Shown here: positions 21,209-29,865 of the stretch, in pieces
How positions within the stretch are numbered: the first letter of the stretch is position 1
Layout: every line of letters starts with the position of its first letter
From: Rhizobium sp. GN54
GTDB taxonomy: Bacteria; Pseudomonadota; Alphaproteobacteria; Rhizobiales; Rhizobiaceae
Direction: 5' to 3'
Assembly: GCF_021026345.1 (NCBI RefSeq)
Contig: NZ_JAJNCZ010000011.1
Coordinates: forward strand, 62,001 to 126,000
DNA length: 64,000 bases
Position numbers and translations under genes: made by a program
The notes under the pieces: model-generated
What the model was told of the DNA's origin: nothing
Databases searched by the model: none
The model's input: the letters and a program-made list of their open reading frames with translations, nothing else

Positions 21209-21226
21209 ATGTGCAGATTTGCATCC
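21209..21226. promoter_or_regulatory. tra box 1 (TraR-type operator)
   Basis: ATGTGCAGATTTGCATCC is an 18-base element close to the Agrobacterium tra box consensus ATGTGCAGATCTGCACAT, with one half intact and the other degraded. It lies 59 bases upstream of traI, the position expected for activation of the traI-trb promoter by a TraR-like regulator with the acyl-homoserine lactone. Confidence 0.75.
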
Positions 21227-21297
21227 GGTGATTCTACCGAATCGGCGCTATACGTCTCAAACGCCGGTTGGGAACCGGGTTCTAGGATGTTGATAAG

Positions 21298-21315
21298 AGG
21301 TGCAGATCTGCATTT
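21298..21315. promoter_or_regulatory. tra box 2 (TraR-type operator)
   Basis: AGGTGCAGATCTGCATTT contains the perfect 12-base palindrome TGCAGATCTGCA (21301-21312), the core of the tra box. It lies between traI and repA, facing both, so quorum sensing may raise both conjugation and plasmid copy number, as known for octopine Ti plasmids. Confidence 0.8.
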
Positions 21316-21404
21316 CTCTGTCAGTGGTGCCGGCGGACAAAGCTGGGCTAACATGCGGAAGTCTTTGGATGAATCGATATTATGTCAGCCACTCCTGGAG
21401 TTCC

Positions 21405-21421
21405 GTTAACTACTTGTTAAC
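21405..21421. promoter_or_regulatory. GTTAAC-N5-GTTAAC element upstream of repA
   Basis: Two copies of the self-complementary hexamer GTTAAC are separated by TACTT about 105 bases before repA. The 17-base element is both a direct and an inverted repeat. It could be a RepA operator for autorepression or a parS-like site, but it does not fit the GTT-N2-C-N-GC-N-G-N2-AAC pattern that I recall for repABC parS. Confidence 0.35.
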
Positions 21422-21525
21422 TTTAAATCTCTTGCGACGATGCCGGAATCGCAGGATAGTTTCGCAAATGATGGCGTTCGAGCCATTTTTTCGAAACTGA
21501 CGACCTCCGGGAAATAGTTCGCAAA

Positions 21526-22716
21526 ATGAGCAATTTGCTGCCCAACAGATTTGATATTGAGATTGCCGAGCAAGGGGCGAAGATCTCAAGCGCGTTGCAT
21601 ATGTTGCGCAGCCAGCAGTACCCGCCTGATGCTCGCAAGGGATTACGCAAGTTTCAGCTTGCTGAAGTTGCAGACTTCATGGGTGTCACCCAGACGCACC
21701 TGAGGCAACTCCATTCTGACGGGAAAGGACCGGAAATCGAGTCCATCGGTGGACGCCGATATTATACTGCTGACCAGATGCTCGAGCTCCGGGATTATCT
21801 CGAGGCCAACAAGAAGTCGGACAAGAGATACTATGTGCCGAGGCGTAAAGAAGGAGAGCCGATGCAGGTCGTATCGGTCGTCAACTTCAAGGGCGGAAGC
21901 GGCAAGACCACCACTGCCGCGCATTTGGCGCAGTATCTCGCCCTCACCGGCCATCGTGTGTTAGCGATCGACCTTGACCCGCAGGCTTCCCTGACTTCGC
22001 TTTTCGGGATCCAGCCGGAGCTTGATGATACTGCCTCTCTTTATGAGGCTCTTCGATTTGACGACGAACGGAAGTCAATCGCTGACGTCATCCAGCCGAC
22101 CAACATTCCTGGACTGGATGTCGTGCCCGCTAACCTGGTTCTGCAGGAATACGAATATGACGTGCCACTGGCGATTTCATCCAAGAAGGGGGAGGATGGC
22201 CGACTCTTCTATATGCGGATCGCCAGCGCTCTGAAGCAGGTGGATGACAAGTACGATGTAGTCGTCATCGATTGCCCGCCTCAACTGGGCTATTTGACGA
22301 TTACCGCCCTCATGGCTTCCACCGGGATCCTTATCACCATTCATCCTCAGATGCTGGACATCATGTCGATGAGCCAGTTTCTTATGATGCTCGGGGGGAT
22401 CATGGGGCCGGTTGCGGAGGCCGGGGCCGAAATGCGTGTTCAGTGGTTCCGGTATCTTATCACCCGCTTTGAGCCCACGGATATTCCGCAGGCCCAGATG
22501 GTCGGATTCATGCAGTCGATGTTCGCACAGCAGATGCTGAGAAACCACGTTCTGAAGTCCACTGCGATTTCCGACGCGTCCATCAAGAAGCAAACCCTGT
22601 ACGAGGTTGAGCGGGGTGAATTTGTCCGGGCAACCTATGACAGGGCCATGGAGAGCTTGAATTCTACCAACGCCGAGATCGTGGAGCTCATCCATGGGGT
22701 TTGGGGGAGAAAATGA
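21526..22716 (+). CDS. repA: plasmid partitioning protein RepA (ParA ATPase)
   Basis: This 396-residue protein has an N-terminal DNA-binding region (LRKFQLAEVADFMGVTQTHLRQL) followed by a ParA/MinD-type ATPase with the deviant Walker A (FKGGSGKTTTAAHLA), and DLDPQASLTSLFG and VIDCPPQLGYLT motifs. It segregates the replicon together with RepB and represses the operon. Full length. The repABC order and the divergent traI gene show that this is a plasmid or chromid replicator. Confidence 0.97.
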   Translation: MSNLLPNRFDIEIAEQGAKISSALHMLRSQQYPPDARKGLRKFQLAEVADFMGVTQTHLRQLHSDGKGPEIESIGGRRYYTADQMLELRDYLEANKKSDKRYYVPRRKEGEPMQVVSVVNFKGGSGKTTTAAHLAQYLALTGHRVLAIDLDPQASLTSLFGIQPELDDTASLYEALRFDDERKSIADVIQPTNIPGLDVVPANLVLQEYEYDVPLAISSKKGEDGRLFYMRIASALKQVDDKYDVVVIDCPPQLGYLTITALMASTGILITIHPQMLDIMSMSQFLMMLGGIMGPVAEAGAEMRVQWFRYLITRFEPTDIPQAQMVGFMQSMFAQQMLRNHVLKSTAISDASIKKQTLYEVERGEFVRATYDRAMESLNSTNAEIVELIHGVWGRK

Positions 22717-22719
22717 GCA

Positions 22720-22740
22720 ACTTGTCAGCCGTTTTTTTCG
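22720..22740 (+). repeat. 21-nt repeat, copy 1 (repA-repB gap)
   Basis: ACTTGTCAGCCG followed by seven T and CG lies just after the repA stop. The same sequence with eight T occurs after repC. The spacing around the replication genes suggests a function in cis, but I do not recognise it. It is not a clear hairpin. Confidence 0.7.
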
Positions 22741-22800
22741 CCAATTGTTCTAGCTTTGCCAGTCCCTTACCGGCGTTGACGCAAGATTTGGAGTGCGCCC

Positions 22801-23796
22801 ATGTCCCGTAAAAATCCGTTCGCCAATCTGGATATGGACGCAATCTCGGCGAGCCAGACGCCGACAAAGCCTGGTTATGGCATGACAGGCGCCGCCAAGA
22901 CGGTTGTTCGCTCCATTGAAGATATGGCCGAGAACACCAAGAAGCTCATGGAAGGCGAGGTGATCGTCGACCTCGATCCACACTTGGTCGACGTGTCCTT
23001 CGTATCTGATCGTCTTTCAGATGATGGAGAGGAGTTTCAGGAGCTGCTCGAGGCGATCAAGGGATCGGGTCAAACGACGCCTATTCTGGTTCGCCCAAGC
23101 TCGACAGATGCCAAGCGTTATATGGTGGTGTTCGGTCACCGTCGTCTCAGGGTCGCTCGTGAGCTTGGAGTTCCAGTCAAGGCTATTGTCAAGAAGCTCG
23201 ATGATATCACTTCGGCGATCGTGCAGGGTCAGGAAAACGCGGCCCGCTCGAACCTGTCGTTCATTGAACGCGCCTATTTCGCCCAGAACCTGATCGCGTC
23301 TGGAATGACCAAGGAAACTGTTCGGTCATCGCTCGCCATCGACGAGGCGATGCTCTCAAAGATGCTCGCAGTCGTCGAAGCGGTGCCAGCCTCCGTCATT
23401 CAAGCCCTGGGTGCATCCAAGAAGATTGGCCGTGACCGATGGCTCAGCCTCCGGCAGTTGATCCTGGCCCCTGCCCTCTCGAAGGCCGCTGCTGAGCATG
23501 CAGCATCGGCCGAATTCCAGAAGGTCCCCGAAGCCGAGCGGTTCGATGAGCTTCATGATTACGTGAAGCGGTACAAGGCCAAATCGGCTGCGAAAAAGCC
23601 CAAAGCCGATACCGCAGCAAAAGGCTGGGTATCGTCCGATCGCTCTCTGAATCTCGCGATGACCGCCAAAGCAAAGAAAGTTGCCATCGAGCTCACGAAT
23701 GTCGAAGCCAAGCCCTTCAGCGAATGGCTGTCTTCTCGCATGGACCGCTTGTACGAGGAGTACAAGGGGTCGAAGAACGAAACCAACGGAGACTGA
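22801..23796 (+). CDS. repB: plasmid partitioning protein RepB (ParB)
   Basis: This 331-residue centromere-binding protein starts MSRKNPFANL and has the ParB/Spo0J N-terminal domain (GQTTPILVRPSS, YMVVFGHRRLRVARELGVPVKAIV, ENAARSNLSFIERAYFAQNLI) and a helix-turn-helix region (MTKETVRSSLAIDEAMLSKMLAVVEAVP). It binds parS and works with RepA. It lies 84 bases after repA, the gap holding copy 1 of the T-tailed repeat. Confidence 0.97.
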   Translation: MSRKNPFANLDMDAISASQTPTKPGYGMTGAAKTVVRSIEDMAENTKKLMEGEVIVDLDPHLVDVSFVSDRLSDDGEEFQELLEAIKGSGQTTPILVRPSSTDAKRYMVVFGHRRLRVARELGVPVKAIVKKLDDITSAIVQGQENAARSNLSFIERAYFAQNLIASGMTKETVRSSLAIDEAMLSKMLAVVEAVPASVIQALGASKKIGRDRWLSLRQLILAPALSKAAAEHAASAEFQKVPEAERFDELHDYVKRYKAKSAAKKPKADTAAKGWVSSDRSLNLAMTAKAKKVAIELTNVEAKPFSEWLSSRMDRLYEEYKGSKNETNGD

Positions 23797-23805
23797 ACCG
23801 CAAAA

Positions 23806-23858
23806 GAAAAAGGCCCCCGAACGGCGAACCGTGGAAGCCTCTCTCGTCATCTCTAGCA
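23806..23858 (-). ncRNA. counter-transcribed antisense RNA (ctRNA, incA/repE)
   Basis: The 156-base repB-repC gap carries, on the minus strand, TTGACT (23893-23888) and GATTCT (23870-23865) with a 17-base spacer as -35 and -10, then about 50 bases ending in an ACGG-TTCG-CCGT hairpin with flanking GC pairs and TTTTTCTTTT (down to 23802). This is the layout of the small antisense RNA of repABC plasmids, which binds the repC leader and limits RepC synthesis and copy number and sets incompatibility. Ends are estimates from promoter and terminator. Confidence 0.75.
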
Positions 23859-23952
23859 GGATCGAGAATCGCATTTCCCGGAATCACAGTCAAGAGTCTT
23901 GGCGCCGATTTGGTGAGCGGATTTCCTTTGCCTGAAGCAAGGTAAGAGAAAA

Positions 23953-25197
23953 ATGCAGACGGGACATGTGACGACGCCCTTTGGGCGGCGGCCGATGTCG
24001 CTCGCCTTGGTACGCAGCCAAATGGCGATCGAGAATCCGCGGCCGGAAACGAGCATCGAGAAGTGGAAGGTCTTTCGAGACGTATGTGAGGCACGGGAAC
24101 GGCTGGGAATCCAGGACCGGGCACTCGCCGTCCTTGATGCCCTGCTGACGTTTCACCCTCACGCGGAACTCGATCCGAGCCAGGGCCTGGTCGTATTCCC
24201 ATCCAACGCCCAGTTGTCAGTGCGGGCTCATGGAATCACCGAGACGACGCTACGCCGGCAACTCGCCGCGCTTGTCGATGCCGGCCTTATCCTGCGGCGC
24301 GACAGCCCGAACGGTAAACGCTACGCGCACCGCAACCGGGATGGCGAGATCGAACAGGCCTACGGGTTTGACCTTACGCCGCTGCTGGCTCGTGCCACGG
24401 AACTCGCCTTGATGGCACAGGATGTCGCCGCTGAGCGCGTGCGCTTTCGTAGGGCAAGGGAAGCGCTGACGATCTGCCGTCGCGATGTGCGCAAATTGAT
24501 CTCGGCCGCGCTGGAAGACGGCGCTACGGGCAATTGGGATCAGGTGGAGTCCGAGTACGTCAGCATCCTCGCACGCCTCCCGCGCTACCCGAACCGGTTA
24601 CAAGTTGAGACCACGCTCGACGAAATGCAGCTCCTACGGGAAGAGGTGCTCAACATCCTGGAAATGCAGCTTAAAACAGATGGAATGCACGGCAATGCCA
24701 TTCAGGATGACCGCCACATACAGAATTCAAATACCGAATCCATAAATGAACTTGAACCTAGCTCTGGAAAAGAGCAGGGCGGAAGCCTCGGGTATAAGCC
24801 ACAAGCTAACAGCGCGCCGATCGAGCGGGAGAAGGCGAAGCCTGAACCGATAAAGGCTTTCCCGCTTGGAATGGTTCTCCGGGCCTGCCCCCAGATAACT
24901 GATTATGGGCCCGGCGGGCGCATCGAGCACTGGCGCGAACTCATGAAGGCGGCCATCGTTGTGCGCTCAATGCTCGGCGTCAGCCCCTCTGCCTACGAGG
25001 AGGCGTGCAACGCCATGGGACCGGAAAATGCCGCGGTGGCGATGGCATGTATTCTCGAGCGGTCAAAATTCATAACGTCGGCAGGCGGCTATCTGCGGGA
25101 TCTTACCAGGCGCTCTGAGCGCGGCGAGTTTTCCCTTGGGCCTATGTTGATGGCTCTGATGAAGGCAACTGACCAAAGAGACCAAAGAACTGCGTGA
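23953..25197 (+). CDS. repC: replication initiator RepC
   Basis: This 414-residue initiator of repABC replicons starts MQTGHVTTPFGRRPMSLA and has the N-terminal winged-helix region (ALAVLDALLTFHP, ITETTLRRQLAALVDAGLI) and the conserved C-terminus (RACPQITDYGPGGRIEHWREL, ECILERS-like MACILERSKFITSAGGYLRDL). It binds the origin inside its own gene. Expression should be limited by the antisense RNA just upstream. Full length. Confidence 0.97.
   Translation: MQTGHVTTPFGRRPMSLALVRSQMAIENPRPETSIEKWKVFRDVCEARERLGIQDRALAVLDALLTFHPHAELDPSQGLVVFPSNAQLSVRAHGITETTLRRQLAALVDAGLILRRDSPNGKRYAHRNRDGEIEQAYGFDLTPLLARATELALMAQDVAAERVRFRRAREALTICRRDVRKLISAALEDGATGNWDQVESEYVSILARLPRYPNRLQVETTLDEMQLLREEVLNILEMQLKTDGMHGNAIQDDRHIQNSNTESINELEPSSGKEQGGSLGYKPQANSAPIEREKAKPEPIKAFPLGMVLRACPQITDYGPGGRIEHWRELMKAAIVVRSMLGVSPSAYEEACNAMGPENAAVAMACILERSKFITSAGGYLRDLTRRSERGEFSLGPMLMALMKATDQRDQRTA
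24690..24770 (+). other. likely oriV inside repC
   Basis: The segment around 24715-24760 (ACATACAGAATTCAAATACC and following) is clearly more AT-rich than the rest of repC and codes for a poorly conserved linker. In repABC plasmids the origin maps to an AT-rich stretch in the middle of repC, so this is the likely opening site. Boundaries are approximate. Confidence 0.5.
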
Positions 25198-25258
25198 CGA
25201 TGGAGCGACGCAGCGGGCCGACAAGCGGCGAAATCCGCTCCCGAGCCTTCAATAGGTC

Positions 25259-25280
25259 ACTTGTCAGCCGTTTTTTTTCG
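25259..25280 (+). repeat. 22-nt repeat, copy 2 (after repC)
   Basis: ACTTGTCAGCCG plus eight T and CG, 61 bases after the repC stop, is identical to the copy behind repA except for one extra T. An inverted repeat ACTGGC-N7-GCCAGT follows at 25308-25326. Confidence 0.7.
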
Positions 25281-25345
25281 TGATTTTCTTTTCTGATACA
25301 GGGAGTTACTGGCACTGAACGCCAGTTCTGAGGGGTCGCCAGCCT

Positions 25346-26644
25346 ATGTGGAAAGCAAAGGAAAAGCAGATCGGCGTCGAGCAGATCAACGGTCATGTGC
25401 CCAGGAGGAACCGCTTGATCACCGGTCGAGCGCCGGAGAATATCGAAATGCTGTTCACACCCGCCGAGCTGTACGGTGCGATGGCGCAATGCTCCAGCAG
25501 GGCGAAGATGGACCAGCGCGCCGCGAGGGCTCAGGTCCAGATGTGCCGACACCTTATCGCCCGGCACGTTGATGACAAGAATGAGCGCTTTGCGTTGCTA
25601 GATACTGCCCGGACCCTCAAGGACTACGTCGGAAAGACGATGACCGGCCTGGTCGGCGACGGCATTGCCTACCTCCAAGATGGTCCGGGATGGATACCGC
25701 TGGATGGATCATTTCGAAAACCATGAAGTCCACGGCAAACGTCCGACCACTCGTTCTCCGGATTACGTCTTCAGCCGTTCGGGGGATATGTTTGTCGCCC
25801 TTGCGGAGTCGAAAGCGACCAAGGGAGCGTCCAGGGCAGCTTTCACGAAGACTGTCAGGGAAGGCTACAAGGAGCAGGTCGAGCCTTATCTGGGTCGCAA
25901 AATCGGTTCCTGGGTAGCGTCGCATGGCTATGCGGTCGGCAGCTGGATGAAATCTGTAAAGAAAGCGGAGATATTCATCGACCACACGGCACATGATGGA
26001 CTACCCCCCGGGACAAGGACGACGGCCCCTCCGAACGCTCTGATCCAGGAGACGTGCTGTTTGGCAGCTATTGCGGTGTGCTGACTCTTCTCTTCGGGCC
26101 CGAGGTCGGGGAGGCTGCCCGCGATCGTACCTGGAAACCTTCGGAGCAGAGCTTTACCACGGTTGAATGGCTCGGCCGAACCTGGATTGTTGGAGAAGAC
26201 GCAGAGTGGGAGCCGCTGGTCATCACCGCCAAAGAGCACTTGATCTTCAGGTCAGGACCGGTGAGGCTCGTGAATGGCATGGCGCTGGATCTGGAAATTG
26301 CTCAGCGCATCTTTACCTTCATCGAGTCGAGCCAAGTCGGGATCGACCTCATGGCAGAACTTCCAGAGTTTCCGACGGATATCGTCGAGGCAGCAAAGCG
26401 ATCCGGAGGAGCAATCTTTCCAGACGGATTCGCGGTCTTGGGTCGCGACGAGGATCTAATCCTCTATTCGACGATATTGGTGAAGCCGCCGGCGCAAGCA
26501 GAGCCTGCCTTGGTCGAACGCGAGCCAGAGGCAGAAGGCCTTTTCGCCGAGGGAATTTCGGTGATCGATGCTCGCTCGTATGCTGCCCCTCATACTGAAG
26601 TCGCTGAGGACAAGCAGACGCTGCTTTACATCACTCGGGACTAG
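25346..26644 (+). pseudogene. frameshifted gene for a PD-(D/E)XK nuclease-like protein
   Basis: Three consecutive reading frames together make one coherent protein of roughly 430 residues: frame A 25346-25726, frame B to about 26004, and frame A again from about 26009 to 26644. The second switch falls on a C6 run (26004-26009), a typical indel site; the first lies near 25695-25720, where GGATGGAT occurs twice. The middle part holds SPDYVFSRSGDMFVALAESKATKG, a D...ExK nuclease-like pattern, so it may have been a restriction or defence nuclease. The C-terminal part (WLGRTWIVGEDAEWEPLVITAKE) is unrecognised. The two shifts compensate, so a sequencing error, recent decay or recoding are all possible. 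It is the first gene after repC. Confidence 0.55.
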
Positions 26645-26883
26645 GGGTGGAATTTGCCCGGCCACTTATGCTTGAAGTCGTCGCTTGCCCCAACTAAGAA
26701 GCCCGGGATCGGCTCCTCGGAGAAGGATTGTCTGACCGTCGTCGCCTTCTGTGTGCTTTCGAGGATCCGGCGAGCTCCTGTTCCATGGAGCCGGCCGCGG
26801 CGAACCGCAGACACGGTCTGCAACGTACTAGCGCAGATGAAGAGATGAATTGACACAACAGGTTCTCGGACCCGGAAGAACTC

Positions 26884-27942
26884 ATGCCGCTCCTATTTTG
26901 CAATATCGCCTGGATGAAGAATTATGCAGGCCGCGATGCCAAGGACCCTCCGAAAGGTGGGGGTGGCTACGTAGTCTCCGAGGGAAGAGCCGGGGAGGAA
27001 TTGAACTTCGTTGAAGCCGACGATGGCTATGTCTACGGCCACTTCGAAACAATCAAGAACGACGTCGATCGCGATGTAAAAATCGAGAGATTGGGGGCGT
27101 CGCCCTCAGCCGAGTTCATCGATGGTGTCGATGTCGTCTGGACTGCCCCTGTCGATGGAAGGGATCCGCGCTGCGTAATCGGATGGTACAAGAATGCGCG
27201 AGTCTATCGTAAACGCCAGAGGTTTGATGGCGTATACCCTTCCGGCCAGCATGAGGATGATGAAGTCCTGAGCTTCCGGGTACGAGCGCGGGCCGAGGAC
27301 GCGCATCTCATTCCCGTGAAAAAGCGTGATGAAGGCCTTTACCTTGAACGTGGGAAAGGCTGGAGCGGGCAGGCGAGCTGGTGGTATGCGGATGACACGT
27401 CTGACCCGGCGGCAAGGAGCTTTGTAGAAAATATCCGCGCGATCATTGGGGGGGAATTGCCCGCTTTTGATCGGCCACCCGCGCGCAGTAGGGTGAAGCA
27501 TCGGGCGGGTCAAGCAGCGGCTGACGGTTACACCAGGTATGTGAAACGTCATGAGGTGCAGATCAGCCCCCGGCACAACAAACTCGAAAGGCTACTTAAA
27601 GACTATCTGCAACGGACAATCCCTGGTGTTCAATTTCTTCCTACCTTTTGCGACGACATGCGATTTACAGATGGGAAGAGCCTGGACGTGATGGTCGAGG
27701 TCAAGCCTACCGAGACATCAATTGTTCGGTTTGCTATCCGCACAGCGATGGGACAGCTACTCGACTATCGTCAACAACAACGGTGGGAAGGGAAGCAACT
27801 GATCGTGGTGGAAACTGAAGTGACCAAAGCCGACGACAGAGCCTTGGCGCTGGAGAACGGCTTCGGTCTCGCCTGGCCTTCTGGCAAGGGCGATTTCAAG
27901 ATCCTCTGGCCTCCCGCACCGAAATCAGCTGAGGGTTGGTAA
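26884..27942 (+). CDS. putative restriction-type protein: N-terminal reader-like domain and nuclease-like C-terminus
   Basis: This 352-residue protein starts MPLLFCNIAWMKNYAGRD with GGGGYV, NFVEADDGYVYGHFE and VVWTAPVDG, ending the first domain in VIGWYKNARVYR. I recall this N-terminal module in front of HNH or other nuclease domains in restriction proteins, where it may read DNA. The C-terminal part contains YVKRHEVQISPRHNKLERLLKDYL and SLDVMVEVKPTE with LIVVETEVTK, a D...ExK-like nuclease core. A GGAAG site precedes the ATG. It converges on the zinc-ribbon nuclease gene 100 bases away. Role in defence is inferred. Confidence 0.5.
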   Translation: MPLLFCNIAWMKNYAGRDAKDPPKGGGGYVVSEGRAGEELNFVEADDGYVYGHFETIKNDVDRDVKIERLGASPSAEFIDGVDVVWTAPVDGRDPRCVIGWYKNARVYRKRQRFDGVYPSGQHEDDEVLSFRVRARAEDAHLIPVKKRDEGLYLERGKGWSGQASWWYADDTSDPAARSFVENIRAIIGGELPAFDRPPARSRVKHRAGQAAADGYTRYVKRHEVQISPRHNKLERLLKDYLQRTIPGVQFLPTFCDDMRFTDGKSLDVMVEVKPTETSIVRFAIRTAMGQLLDYRQQQRWEGKQLIVVETEVTKADDRALALENGFGLAWPSGKGDFKILWPPAPKSAEGW

Positions 27943-28041
27943 AGCCGTAGGCCGGCTGAGGGCGAAGGATCGGCCTAGCAGATGGAGCTTGTCCGGACAT
28001 CAGTTACGTATCTTTCGAAGATCAAACGCCACGCGCAAAGA

Positions 28042-29685
28042 TCAACGCCGATTTCGTGGTGGTCTCAGAGCGGCTTTCTGTTGCCGTTTTCGGATCCTTT
28101 TACAGCCGCGACACGCCACCCCATTCTTCTCGAGATTAGAAAACGTAGCTGAGTAGAGACCTTCTTCACAGTCCGGAAGGCAGCTGAATTTGTAACGCGT
28201 TTTCGTCGCGTTGATGTAGCTTGGGCCTAAGAAAGTCACGCCATACTTTGCTGCTTGAGCAACCATTTTTGCGGTCTTCTCTTGTGCGATTTTCTCTCGC
28301 CGGCATCGAGGGCATAGACCGGGTGACCCATCCGCGGTGCGGCTTTTGTGCCTCGCAAGCTTCTGAACAAAAGGACCGAGCGGCACCTTAGCAAAATGCT
28401 GGCAGCCCAAATACTGAATCGTGAACCTGTTCGTTCTAATTTGCTTGTCTGGCCCGCGCGAAGTCGTCGGACGATCTTGGCCCAACGCAAGGCGGATGCC
28501 ATAGGCTTCTAGAAAGGCGCGATGTTTCGAAATAGTTTCTGCGACACGGTCGCGGCGCTTGTCGTATTCGATCCTCTTCGCGTCAACGACGACAAGTCCG
28601 TCTAATAAGCGTCCGGCTATATAGTGGCGCCTACCAGTCGCAACTCGTCCAGTCGATTTCTCTTTGACCTTTACCTCTACATTGCCTGGTCCGGAAACCG
28701 GGCCAAGAAGGACATATCCGTGGTCGGCGCAAAGCTCTTGGAAGGCAGCCCATCCAGCGTCGCTCCGTTCTGCGGACAACTGGTCGAGGACGATGCTCCA
28801 GCAGTTGGCGCAGCCCGATCGGCCGCGAGACCATCCCCGGCGCAGTTGGCTTAACGAGCTTCTCCAATCATGCCCACAACTTCGGCACGTCACCGCTAGG
28901 TCGGTGAGGCCCAACCAAGGACCGGAGCGCAACGCCAGACCGTTCTCGTCAAGTAGTGCTGAGGTTCGCCGGGCTTCGCTGAAACCAGAGAACAACTCCT
29001 CAAATCCTGGAAGCGGTCGGCCCGGGACTTCAACATTGCTGTCGGCAAGGGATTCGAAGAAGATTCTGACGATTTCCTGAATTGGATCGACTCTTTCATT
29101 CACGGCCCTTTTGACGACCTTGCTTACCTCCGCAAGTTCCAGCCACAACTCGACATGCCTGTAGTCCTTAAATCGTGAGTGCGTCGAACTCAGCGCCCTC
29201 TTGAGCTCGTCGCGTCGGACGATTTCGTCAATTGGTGTTTTCGTCGCGAGACCCTGCTTCGGTGCGTCGGGATCGTGCAACGAGCTTTGGCACTCTACCG
29301 TGATCCGGTGGTGGTCAGAAACCAGATCAATCTCAAGCCTTAAATCAGGATTGTCAGGGTCAAAGCCTTTTTCGCGAACCTTGTGCCATTTTCCTTCTGG
29401 GAGGTAGTAGTTGAATAGTGCGCGAGCAAGCCGTTCACCGTAACTCAAGGCTGGACAATCTGGACATCTGCGATGACGCTGCTCCCGCCAAGATGCTTGG
29501 AATTCGTGCCCTTCGCTGCACCGCCAACCGATAACGTCGCTCGCTGTTACGTCGCGATCTATGATCGGAACGAAGCCAATCACGGCCGCCTTTTGGACGA
29601 GGACAGATAATGGGATTGCGTAACGATCCCGCAACTCTTCAGCGTCAGTCCCGCCGATGTCACTCTCAAACAGCGTCTCGAACAA
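28042..29685 (-). CDS. zinc-ribbon protein with Vsr/PD-(D/E)XK-like nuclease region
   Basis: This 547-residue protein has repeated zinc-ribbon motifs: WRCSEGHEFQASWREQRHRRCPDC near residue 54, CRSCGHDWRSSLSQLRRG ... CANC near 265, YLGCQHFAKV ... CPRC near 435, and CLPDCEEG ... CRGC near the end. After the first ribbon comes YGERLARALFNYYLPEGKW, LRLEIDLVSDHHRITVECQSS, an E...D...ExQ arrangement like Vsr-type nucleases. This architecture resembles phage and mobile-element endonucleases with arrays of treble-clef or ribbon fingers. It begins at TTG 29685 with a GGAG site. Target and role are unknown; it may be a defence or homing-type nuclease. Confidence 0.55.
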   Translation of the reverse strand: MFETLFESDIGGTDAEELRDRYAIPLSVLVQKAAVIGFVPIIDRDVTASDVIGWRCSEGHEFQASWREQRHRRCPDCPALSYGERLARALFNYYLPEGKWHKVREKGFDPDNPDLRLEIDLVSDHHRITVECQSSLHDPDAPKQGLATKTPIDEIVRRDELKRALSSTHSRFKDYRHVELWLELAEVSKVVKRAVNERVDPIQEIVRIFFESLADSNVEVPGRPLPGFEELFSGFSEARRTSALLDENGLALRSGPWLGLTDLAVTCRSCGHDWRSSLSQLRRGWSRGRSGCANCWSIVLDQLSAERSDAGWAAFQELCADHGYVLLGPVSGPGNVEVKVKEKSTGRVATGRRHYIAGRLLDGLVVVDAKRIEYDKRRDRVAETISKHRAFLEAYGIRLALGQDRPTTSRGPDKQIRTNRFTIQYLGCQHFAKVPLGPFVQKLARHKSRTADGSPGLCPRCRREKIAQEKTAKMVAQAAKYGVTFLGPSYINATKTRYKFSCLPDCEEGLYSATFSNLEKNGVACRGCKRIRKRQQKAALRPPRNRR

Positions 29686-29865
29686 TCACTATCGCTCCGG
29701 TTGTCGACATCTAATCGACCACGATTACGATCAACGATGTTGCAATAGCTTTAAGACGGGAGAAAATGAGGCCTTTCAGTCCTCGAGCTTCACAAAGTGC
29801 GGGCAGCTTATGTCTGCGACGAGTACGCCCCGGCAGGAAAAGTACGCGTCGGGCCGGCTGCGCGG

